Part shown: positions 7,313 to 13,869 of the stretch, in pieces
Position numbering within the stretch: position 1 is the stretch's first letter
How the letters are laid out: every line of letters starts with the position of its first letter
Assembly (NCBI GenBank): GCA_027943245.1
Contig: JANDJZ010000949.1
Span: 1-13,869, forward strand
Reading direction: 5' to 3'
Source: Acanthamoeba sp. SK_2022b
Taxonomy: Eukaryota; Discosea; Longamoebia; Acanthamoebidae
Length of the DNA stretch: 13,869 nt
Notes under the pieces: model-generated
Seen by the model: only the letters and a program-made list of their open reading frames with translations
What the model was told of the DNA's origin: nothing
Databases searched by the model: none
Position numbers and translations under genes: made by a program

Positions 7313-8604
7313 AACACCACCACAACACCACCACAACAACACCACCACACCATCCTTCCACACCACAACACCATCACAGCACCACCACACCACCATCACA
7401 ATACCATGCATCCTGCACCATCACACACAACACCATCACCTTTATCCACCACAACACTATCCTGCACCACCACAACACCATCACAGCACCATCACCACAC
7501 CACCACACCACAACACCACCACAACACCACCACAACAACACCAATCACAACACCACCACACCACCATCACAATACCATCACACCATCACAACACCACCAC
7601 CACACCACAACACCACCACAACCCAACACCACCACAACACCACCACACCACCACAACAACACCATCACCACCACCATCACAACACCACCACACCATCGCC
7701 ACACCACAACACCATCACAACACAATCACCACCATACCATCACCATTACCACCACTACATCACCACAACAACACCATAACAACTGCCCAATATCACAACA
7801 TTACCACAACACCACAACACCATCACAACACCACCATCACAACACCACCATCACAACACCAGGTAACCACCACAACAGCACCACAACCTCACCACACCAC
7901 AACATTACCAAATTATCACAACACCACAACATCACAACATCACAACACCACCACACCAACAGCACACCAGCATCACCATACCACCACCACAACACCATCA
8001 CATCATTTCAACAACACCACAACGCCATCACCACAACCCACATCACAACAACACCGCAACATCATAACAACACCATGCAGCATCACACCCACAACACCAC
8101 CACAACATCACCACAATACTACAACATCACCACAACCACACCACCAGAACATCACTACAACATTACAACATCACAACACAAACACAACTACCACATCATC
8201 ACAACACCACATCACCACACCACCACAACATCACAACAATACCACCACAACACCACTTCAACATCACAACACCACAACACCACAACACCACATCACCACC
8301 ACACCACCACAACATCATCATCACAACAACACCACATCACCACACCACCACAACATCACCACATAACCACCTCCTCACCACCATCACAACAATACCACCA
8401 CTGAAACCACAACAACACCACAAAACCAAAACCACCACTACACCAGCACACCATCACATCACCACCACACCATCATAACAATACCACCACAACACCATTC
8501 CACCATCACACCACTACACCATCATCACAACAATACCACCACAATACCACTTCAACATCACAACAATGACAACACCACCACATCATCACAACATCAGTAC
8601 AAGA
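7313..8604. repeat. A/C-rich minisatellite, block 3
   Basis: Dense CAACACCAC, CACCACAAC, CACCATCAC and CAACATCAC words, with almost no G on +. It continues the strand polarity of block 2, so the inverted retrotransposon pair sits inside one A/C-rich tract. Two overlapping long frames here (from 7227 and 7406) are His/Thr/Gln/Pro low complexity, one of them beginning inside the LTR, and are not genes. Confidence 0.93.
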
Positions 8605-8615
8605 ACGTGGTGTTG
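8570..8615. repeat. Satellite strand switch 2
   Basis: CAACACCAC at 8570-8578 and its reverse complement GTGGTGTTG at 8607-8615 flank a 28-nt spacer that is less repetitive (CATCAGTACAAGAAC). To the left + is A/C-rich, to the right G/T-rich. With the switch at 1114-1134 it bounds a reversed segment of the satellite. Confidence 0.75.
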
Positions 8616-9048
8616 TGGTGAGTAATGTTGGGGTGTTAGGGTGCTGTTGTGGTGTGATGTTGGGGTGTTGTGGTGCTGTTGTGGTGATGTTATGGTAGTG
8701 GTGGTGTGGTGATAGTGGTGGTGGTGTGGTGATGTTGTGGTGTGGTTGTGTGGTGATGGTGTGATGGCGTTATGGTTGGTGTTGTGGTGATGTTGTGGTT
8801 GTGTTGTGGTGATGACATTGTGGTTGTGGTGGTGTTGTGGTGATGTTTTGGTGTTGTGGTGTTATGGTGTAGTTGTTATTGTGTTGTTGTAGTGGTATTG
8901 TGGTGATGGTTTGGAGTTGTTGTGGTGATGATGTGGTGGTGTTGTGGTGTGGTGTTGTGATGGTGATGTTGTTGTGTTTAGATGTTGGTGGTCTTGTGAT
9001 GATATGGTTGGTGGTTGTTTTTGTGTTGTGGTGCTGGTGTGGTGATTG

Positions 9049-9235
9049 TGTGGAGATGGTGTTGTGATGGTGTGGAGATGGTGTGGTGATGGTGTTGTGA
9101 TGGTGTGGAGATGGTGTTGTGATGGTGTGGAGATGGTGTGGTGATGGTGTTGTGATGGTGTGGAGATGGTGTTGTGATGGTGTGGAGATGGTGTGGTGAT
9201 GGTGTTGTGATGGTGTGGAGATGGTGTTGTGATGG
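9049..9235. repeat. Higher-order repeat: 11-bp monomers in a 55-bp unit, 3.4 copies
   Basis: Three 11-bp monomers occur: A = TGTGGAGATGG, B = TGTGGTGATGG, C = TGTTGTGATGG. The order A-B-C-A-C makes a 55-bp unit present three times without a mismatch at 9071-9125, 9126-9180 and 9181-9235, preceded by A-C at 9049-9070. Perfect identity within a degenerate array points to recent amplification. Confidence 0.95.
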
Positions 9236-10118
9236 TGTGGTGATGGTGTTGTGTGGTGGTGGTGTGGTGATGTTATGGTGATGTTGTTCTGGTGTGGTGA
9301 TGCGGTGATGTTGAGGTGATGATGTGATGATGTTGTGGTGATGAGGTGATGTTGTGGTGATACTGTGGTGGTGGGGTTGTGGTGATGTTGTGGTGATGGT
9401 GAGATGGTGGTGATGTGGTGGTGATGTGGTGGTGATGTTGTGGTTGGTTGTAGTGTTGTGGTGGTGTTGTGGTGAAGGGGTGGTGTGGTGGTGTAACCAT
9501 AGTGATGTTGTAGTGATATTGTCGTGGGTGTTGGTGTTGAGATGTTGTTGTGGTGGTGTTGTAGTGATGGTGTAGTGGTGGTGTGGTGGTGTTATGGTGA
9601 TGTTGTTGTGATGTTCTGGTGATGTTCTGGTGTTGTGGTGTTATGGTGATGTTGTGGTGGTGATGTTGTGGTGTTGAGGTGTTGTTGTGTTGGTGTTGAT
9701 GTTGTGGTGATGTTGTGGTGATGTTGTGGTGATGTAGTAGTGTTGTGATGTTGTGTGGTGGGGTTATTGTGCTCTGATGATTTTGTGGTGATGTTGTGGT
9801 GGTGTGGTGGTGGTGTGGTGGTGTTTTGAAGATGTTGTAGTGGTGTTGTGGTGTTGTTGTGGTGTTGTTGTGATGATAGTGTGATGTGGAGGTGTTGTGG
9901 TGGTAGTGTGGTGGTGTTGTTATGGTGGTGGTTATGTGGTGGTGTTGTGGCAGTGGTGTGGTGTTGTGGGTGTGGTGGTGTTGGTGTGGTGGTGTGGTGT
10001 GGTGGTGTTGTGGTGGTGGTGTGGTGTTGGTTTGGTGGTGTTGTGGTGGTGTTGTGTTGTGGTGTTGTGGTGTTGTGGTGTGGTGTTGTGGTGGTGGTCA
10101 GGTGGTGGTCAGGTGGTA

Positions 10119-10172
10119 AGGTGGTGGTGGTGGTGGTGGTAAGGTGGTGGTGGTGGTAAGGTGGTGGTGGTG
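10119..10172. repeat. (GGT)n tracts separated by GGTAAG
   Basis: Three runs of GGT (about 7, 4 and 4 units) are separated by AAGGTGG-type interruptions (GGTAAGG). The closely spaced GG pairs on + could fold into a two-quartet G-quadruplex. Confidence 0.85.
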
Positions 10173-10272
10173 CTGTGGTGATGGTGTTGTGGTGTGGTGG
10201 TGGTGGTGATGGCGTTGTGGTGGTGTGGTGTTGAGGTGGTGTTATGGTGGTGTGATGTGGTGGTGTTGTGGT

Positions 10273-10426
10273 GGGGTTGTGTTGAGGTGGTGTGATGCGA
10301 TGGTGTTGTGGTGGGGTGGTGTGGTGTGGTGTTGTGATGGTGCTGTGGTGGGGTTGTGTTGAGGTGGTGTGATGCGATGGTGTTGTGGTGGGGTGGTGTG
10401 GTGTGGTGTTGTGATGGTGCTGTGGT
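10273..10426. repeat. Perfect 77-bp tandem duplication
   Basis: Positions 10273-10349 and 10350-10426 are identical by eye, each starting GGGGTTGTGTTGAGG and containing the distinctive GATGCGATGG. The unit divides into seven 11-mers, the same monomer length as the 55-bp unit at 9049-9235. A third copy begins at 10427 and diverges after 8 bp. The duplicated CpG (in GATGCGA) is one of few in the array. Confidence 0.93.
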
Positions 10427-10881
10427 GGGGTTGTTATGGTGTTGTGATGGTGTGGTGATGGTGTGGTGATGTGGTGATGGTGTGGTGGTGATGGTGTGGT
10501 GATGTGGTGATGGTGTTGTGGTGATGGTGTTGTGACGGTGTGGTGATGGTGTTGTGGTGATGGTGTGGTGGTGGTGTTGTGGTGATGGTGTTGTGATGGT
10601 GTTGTGGTGTTGTGATGGTTGTGTGATGGTGATGGTGTTGTGGTGTTGTGGTGAGGTGTTGTGGTGGTGGTGTTGTGGTGATGTGTTGGTGATGGTGTTG
10701 TTGTGGTGGTGAGGTGTTGTGGTGTTGTTGTGATGGTGTGGTGGTGATGGTGTTGTGGTGGTGATGGTGTGGTGTTGTGGTGGTGGTGGTGTGGTGCTCT
10801 TGTGGTGTAGTGGTGTTGTGGTGGTGTTGTGGTGGTGTTGTTGTTGTGATGATGTGGTGTTGTGATGGTGCTGGTGTTGTT

Positions 10882-10886
10882 GTGAT
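10882..10886. repeat. Target site duplication, left (GTGAT)
   Basis: GTGAT directly precedes the element 3 5' LTR and is repeated directly after its 3' LTR at 13258-13262. Five bp is the usual copia target duplication. GTGAT is a common word in this satellite, so chance agreement is possible. Confidence 0.75.
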
Positions 10887-11111
10887 TGTTGTGAGTTACC
10901 TAATAAGGTACTCAGATCAACAGTCACTCTGGAACACCAAATGAGGTGGGACTTAATAAGCTCCTAGCACATTAAGGCATGCCTTAAGTTTAGGAGTTAT
11001 GTTGTAGTACAACTGTCTACAACAATATGTTCAGCAGTAATAAAACCAGAGAGAACCCTGTTCTCTCTCACTTCACACTTTACTCTTCACCACAAAGCAT
11101 ATATCACAACA
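10887..11111 (+). repeat. 5' LTR of element 3 (225 bp)
   Basis: TGTTGTGA...TCACAACA ends. Inside are several inverted repeats: GAGTTACCT/AGGTACTC with a small bulge at the start, the 16-bp perfect palindrome TTAAGGCATGCCTTAA (10972-10987), GTTGTAG/CTACAAC (11001-11007, 11017-11023), and AGAGAGAAC/GTTCTCTCT (11048-11056, 11060-11068). No CpG is left in it. Confidence 0.96.
11039..11068 (+). terminator. Polyadenylation signal plus hairpin in LTR
   Basis: AATAAA at 11039-11044 is followed after 3 nt by a 9-bp stem (AGAGAGAAC, 11048-11056; GTTCTCTCT, 11060-11068) with a CCT loop. The same pair occurs in arm 2, and a shortened form in the 3' LTR (13187-13210). This suits 3'-end formation at the LTR, but transcript ends are not visible in DNA. 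Confidence 0.6.
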
Positions 11112-11125
11112 GGTTATGGGCCCAC
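11112..11125 (+). promoter_or_regulatory. Primer binding site, internal initiator-tRNA type (element 3)
   Basis: GGTTATGGGCCCAC starts at the first base after the LTR, as required for a primer, and is identical to the arm 2 site. It contains ATG, the complement of anticodon CAU, and pairs with an initiator tRNA-Met anticodon stem-loop rather than a 3' end. The yeast-type loop as I recall it (GGGCTCATAACCC) would leave one mismatch. In arm 1, 7 bp of this site are gone. Confidence 0.75.
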
Positions 11126-11132
11126 GCTCACA

Positions 11133-11762
11133 ATGAGTAACATCAAAGTCACCAAGAGATATGTACTCCAATTGGTCACCAAGTACAGCACCTGGCGTGA
11201 GGATCTTGAGTTTGTCTTGCTCTCATGGAACCTGTGGGACATTGTGTTCACCAACCAGCCTGGAGGCGCAGGCAAGGAGAAGGCTGATGATGGAGACAAT
11301 GACAGACAAATGAGAATGCAGCAGGCGGCTGGTTTTATCATTCTGTGTCTGGACACACAGTTCAGGTTGATATGCTTGCACCTCAAAGACCTGAGGGAGA
11401 TGCTGAAGGCACTTGATGAGCAGCTTGCCCTGAAGACTATGGGGTACTGCATGCTCTACCTCAAGCGCTACTTGAGGATGGGATATGAGCCTGGAGAGAC
11501 CTTGGACACGTACTTCAGGCGGCTAGACAAGGCCATGAAGGACCTGGCAGGTCAGGACTACAAGGTAGATGAGAACCTAGCACTCACGATCATGCTCAAT
11601 GGACTCCTGGAGGAGTACAAGTCCATACAGACCATCATCAAGAGCACAAAAGAAATGAACTATGGAGAGGCCAAGCAACTACTATTCCAGCACAAGGCTG
11701 CCCACGTTGCAATGCACAAGTCCATTAACATCATCCAAGCGCCACAAGGACAACAGGAGTGA
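11133..11762 (+). CDS. gag: Gag, copia type, 209 codons (element 3)
   Basis: Structural nucleocapsid/capsid precursor. ATG at 11133 follows the primer site by 7 nt and matches the gag starts in the other two copies. Residues about 1-45 hold WREDLEFVLLSWNLWDI; about 70-190 hold FIILCLDTQF, ETLDTYFRRLDKAMKDLAGQ, IMLNGLLEEYKSIQ and EAKQLLFQHKAAH, the UBN2/copia Gag pattern. It is the only intact gag reading frame in the window. It ends at TGA 11760-11762, where arm 2 has CAA; downstream the same frame continues into a zinc knuckle. The stop could be a mutation or a readthrough site separating Gag from the rest. Confidence 0.88.
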   Translation: MSNIKVTKRYVLQLVTKYSTWREDLEFVLLSWNLWDIVFTNQPGGAGKEKADDGDNDRQMRMQQAAGFIILCLDTQFRLICLHLKDLREMLKALDEQLALKTMGYCMLYLKRYLRMGYEPGETLDTYFRRLDKAMKDLAGQDYKVDENLALTIMLNGLLEEYKSIQTIIKSTKEMNYGEAKQLLFQHKAAHVAMHKSINIIQAPQGQQE

Positions 11763-12647
11763 AACACTGATGCAAAGTCCAACGACAGCAAACCCAGAAA
11801 ATTTACTGGTAAGTGCTTCAAGTGCAGTGAGGTCAGGCATAGAAGATGCAATTGTCCCAAGCTCAAGGGCAAGAAGCCCAGAGATAGCAAGGGAAGCAGC
11901 CAGCGAAGCACCAGCACAAGAGAAGAGACCATTCTCTCAGCGACTGAGCAAGTACGAGCCATCACAGAGTCCAAAGACCACTGGTATTTGGACTCTGGAG
12001 CAACTGCACACATCATGTGCAGGAAGGACTGGCTGCACAACTACATCAGCCTCAAGGCCAAAGGGCAGAGTCTGCTGCTCAGTGACAACTTCAAGTGCAA
12101 AATCAATGGGCTTGGAGTTGTACGCACAAATGTGCAGGTGGATGGAGTTGAAGAGGTGGTAACATTTGCAAGAGTACTGTACATGCCAGGACTCACAAAG
12201 AACCTCATCTCCACAGCCATGGTGATGGCCAGAGGGAATGAGGTACAGATCAACCACTCAGGAGGTAGCATGTTCAACCGCAAGGGTCGAATCAAGAAGA
12301 CACCACCAGAGTTCATCTGCATCCCATACCAATCAGCCATAGGGTGGCTCAACTATATTGCCCTGGCTTCACAACCAGACATTGCATACACAACATGTGT
12401 TCTCAGTAGGCACCTGAACGCCTATGGGGGGGAACACTGGGCCGCAGTGAAACATTTATTCAGGTACTTGCATGGCATGCAAGAGCTGGCAATACAATAC
12501 ACACCAGATGCGGGCGGCCTTATGACCAGAGGCTTCTCAGATGCAGACTGGGCTGGAGACAAGACTATGTGCAAGTCAATGTCTGGCATCCTCTACATGA
12601 TTGCAGGTGGCCTGGTCTGGAGAGTGTTGTACTCTACTGGAGAGTGA
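11763..12647 (+). pseudogene. pol: Zinc knuckle-protease-RNase H in-frame fusion (element 3)
   Basis: The frame is that of gag and stays open for 295 codons after the TGA. In order: KCFKCSEVRHRRCNC, a CX2CX4HX4C zinc knuckle (about 11800-11860); DSGATAHIMC, the aspartic protease active site (Asp codon near 11991); VLYMPGLTKNLIS, the usual end of copia protease; then near 12290-12300 a jump to IPYQSAIGWLNY, the RT-RNase H connection, followed by VKHLFRYLHGMQELAI and GFSDADWAGDK. Integrase and RT are removed without a frameshift. A 17-bp insertion repeating CTGGAGAGTG (about 12614-12645) then shifts the frame and ends it at 12645-12647. Confidence 0.85.
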
Positions 12648-12967
12648 AGAACCAATCCTGCATAGCTACATCAACTGCTGAGGCCAAACTCAACACACTG
12701 GCTGAAGCCATCAAGCACACAATCTTCCTCAGCCACTTCTATGATGACTTAGGACTTGACTGAGCAAGTAGAATGCCAATCTACTGTGACAACAAGAGTG
12801 TGCTGATGATTGCAACCTCACAACCTGGTGAGTATCATCAATGATCAAAGCACTATGGCATCAAGTTGGCACTGGTATGCAAGAACCTAGCCAATGAGAT
12901 GATTAGCCTCCATCACATGCCCACAGCCATCATGCCAGCCAACATGCTCACAAAGGCCCTCAGTTGA
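12636..12967 (+). pseudogene. pol: RNase H C-terminal remnant (element 3)
   Basis: In the second reading frame after the 17-bp insertion: WRVKNQSCIATSTAEAKLN, HTIFLSHFYDDLGLD, TGA (12761-12763), then MPIYCDNKSVLMIATS, TGA (12842-12844), SKHYGIKLA, MPTAIMPANMLTKALS, TGA (12965-12967). These are the last RNase H motifs and the copia pol C-terminus (LTKAL). All three stops in this frame are TGA. The second falls where copia proteins usually have an arginine before (S/T)KH. Confidence 0.85.
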
Positions 12968-13033
12968 GGACATGTGAATGACTTGTGTGTTGAGCTAAAT
13001 CTTGTAAGGTGTTCCTGATACTGTTAAGGGGCG
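12968..13033 (+). promoter_or_regulatory. Short 3' untranslated segment with polypurine tract
   Basis: After the pol remnant a short non-coding stretch leads to AAGGGG (13026-13031), two bases before the 3' LTR. A purine run at this place serves as the plus-strand primer in LTR elements. It is short, as in many copia elements. Arms 1 and 2 lack this region. Confidence 0.7.
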
Positions 13034-13257
13034 TGTTGTGAGTTACCTAATAAGGTACTCAGATCAACAGTCACTCTGGAACACCAAATGAGGTGGGACT
13101 TAATGAGCTCCTAGCTCATTAAGGCATGCCTTAAAGTTTAGGAGTTATGTTGTAGTACAACTGTCTACAACAATATATTCAGCAGTAATAAAACCAGAGA
13201 ACCCTGTTCTCTCTCACTTCACACTTTACTCTTCACCACAAAGCGTATATCACAACA
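13034..13257 (+). repeat. 3' LTR of element 3 (224 bp)
   Basis: TGTTGTGA...TCACAACA. Compared with the 5' LTR there are about four substitutions, one added A after CCTTAA, and loss of 2 bp in the AGAGAGAAC arm. It keeps CG at 13244-13245 where the 5' LTR has CA (11098-11099). AATAAA is at 13187-13192. It is followed by GTGAT (13258-13262), the right target duplication. Confidence 0.96.
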
Positions 13258-13805
13258 GTGATGATGTGCAGTGGTGCTGATGTGGTGATGATGTTGTGGT
13301 GATGTTGTCTGGTGTTATGGTGGTGTTGTGGTGTGGTGCTGTTATGTTGTGATGATATGGTGATGATGTGCAGTGGTGCTTATGATTGTTGTGTTGTGGT
13401 AATGTTGTGGTGGTGTTGTGGTGGTGTTGTCGTGGTGTTGTGGTTGTGTTGTGGTGTTGTGTGGTGATGTGCAGTGGTGCTGATGTTGTGATGTTATGGT
13501 GCTGGTGTGCTGTTGTGGTGCTGATGTTGTGATGTTATGGTGATGATGTGGTGGTGTTGTTGTGGTGCTGTGGTGGTGCTGGTATGGTGCTGTAATAGTG
13601 GTGTTGCTGTGTAGTGGTTGTGTTGTGGTTGTGTTGTAGTGTGGTGTGGTGGTGATGTTGTTGTGGTGTGGTGTGATGGTGATGTTGTTGTGGTGTTGTG
13701 GTGTTGTTGTAGCGTTGTGGTGATGTTGGTGGTGTTGTTGTGGTGGTGTTGTGTTGTTGTGGTGATATTGTGTTGGTGGTGTTGTTGTGGTGATATTGTG
13801 GTGGT
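13258..13805. repeat. G/T-rich minisatellite, block 5
   Basis: It continues block 4 on the far side of element 3. A core GATGTGCAGTGGTGCT occurs at 13263, 13365 and 13466, spacing 102 and 101 bp, which differs from block 4. A 21-bp word TGATGTTGTGATGTTATGGTG recurs in two copies 41 bp apart (13481 and 13522). From about 13550 it reverts to GTTGTTGTGGTG words. No gene is supported. Confidence 0.9.
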
Positions 13806-13869
13806 TGTTGTGATGTACGCTGTGTGGTGAAGAGTAAAGTATGAAGTGAGAGAGAACAGGGTTCTCTCT
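13806..13869 (-). repeat. LTR 3' end, - strand, cut by window edge
   Basis: TGTTGTGATGTACGC through GTTCTCTCT matches the reverse complement of the last 64 bp of the element 3 and arm 2 LTRs, including the complete AGAGAGAAC hairpin. Because satellite, not element interior, lies to its left, it is the outer end of either a solo LTR or a - strand element extending beyond the window. It has no internal sequence in view. Confidence 0.92.

Larger units (their letters stand above)
8607..10886. repeat. G/T-rich minisatellite, block 4
   Basis: + strand G/T-rich with words GTGATGTTGTGG, GTGGTGTTGTGG and GATGGTGT. Composition drifts: GATG-rich to about 9800, GTGG-rich from about 9840 to 10170, then mixed. 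Higher-order units are annotated separately at 9049-9235 and 10273-10426. Frames on either strand give only low-complexity protein. The array stops at the LTR of element 3 and resumes on its other side. Confidence 0.93.
10887..13257 (+). mobile_element. Ty1/copia LTR retrotransposon with both LTRs, integrase/RT-deleted (element 3)
   Basis: The 2371-bp element has 5' LTR 10887-11111, primer site 11112-11125, gag from 11133, zinc knuckle, protease, RNase H, polypurine tract 13026-13031 and 3' LTR 13034-13257, flanked by GTGAT. Integrase and nearly all RT are missing, yet the frame from 11133 to 12647 is broken by one TGA only. The LTRs differ by about 4 substitutions and 2 short indels over 225 bp, so insertion was not very recent. 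It keeps the cis-sequences an element needs for copying by enzymes of a relative (a non-autonomous copy, by inference). Confidence 0.95.

Noticed and set aside
2010..7317. Target duplication around the inverted pair as one insertion
   Set aside because: CACAA on the left and AACAC on the right do not match, so single-step integration of the pair with a normal duplication is not shown.
7227..8404. Two overlapping long frames (379 and 332 codons) in block 3
   Set aside because: Same low-complexity type; the longer one begins inside an LTR and both run in different frames over identical repeats.
9049..9235. CRISPR-like array
   Set aside because: Units are contiguous, with no unique spacers; the setting is eukaryotic satellite.
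10887..11111. LTR palindromes as terminal repeats of a DNA transposon or MITE
   Set aside because: The copies flank gag/pol sequence with a primer site and polypurine tract, so they are LTRs; no transposase is present.
13806..13869. A second target duplication for the window-end LTR
   Set aside because: Only one edge is in view (preceded by GTGGT), so it cannot be tested here.

Overview
The window is eukaryotic, repeat-dominated, intergenic DNA. I see no host gene, rRNA, tRNA gene or CRISPR array. About half of it is degenerate satellite/minisatellite DNA with extreme strand asymmetry: on the + strand it is almost pure G/T in some blocks and almost pure A/C in others. The rest is made of internally deleted copies of one Ty1/copia-type LTR retrotransposon family. 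The organism cannot be named. The initiator-tRNA primer site, the satellite blocks and the heavy CpG-to-TpG/CpA decay suit a eukaryote that methylates CpG (plant, alga, animal or some fungi). The primer site matches the form of initiator tRNA I recall from plants and animals better than the yeast form.

Layout: 1-1122 G/T-rich satellite; strand switch at 1114-1134; 1126-2014 A/C-rich satellite with a perfect (CCACAA)n tract; 2015-7312 a tail-to-tail inverted pair of retrotransposon copies (arm 1, + strand, 2015-4060; arm 2, - strand, 4084-7312), meeting at a 10-bp hairpin with a 23-nt loop and carrying a 5' LTR at each outer end but no 3' LTR; 7313-8604 A/C-rich satellite; a second strand switch near 8579-8606; 8607-10886 G/T-rich satellite with an 11-bp monomer organised into 55-bp and 77-bp higher-order units; 10887-13257 a third retrotransposon copy (element 3) with two LTRs, primer site, polypurine tract and a 5-bp target duplication; 13258-13805 G/T-rich satellite; 13806-13869 the 3' end of another LTR on the - strand, cut by the window edge.

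No copy encodes a complete set of functions. Arm 1 has lost most of gag, protease and integrase plus part of RT. Arm 2 has gag, protease, integrase and the first half of RT, with frameshifts, but lacks the YVDD half of RT. Element 3 has gag, a zinc knuckle, protease and RNase H, joined in frame with integrase and RT removed, so any mobility would need enzymes from an intact relative elsewhere. Two catalytic aspartates (integrase D2 in arm 2, RT YVDD in arm 1) are now asparagine, and both changes fit CpG decay. The long low-complexity reading frames inside the satellites are not genes.
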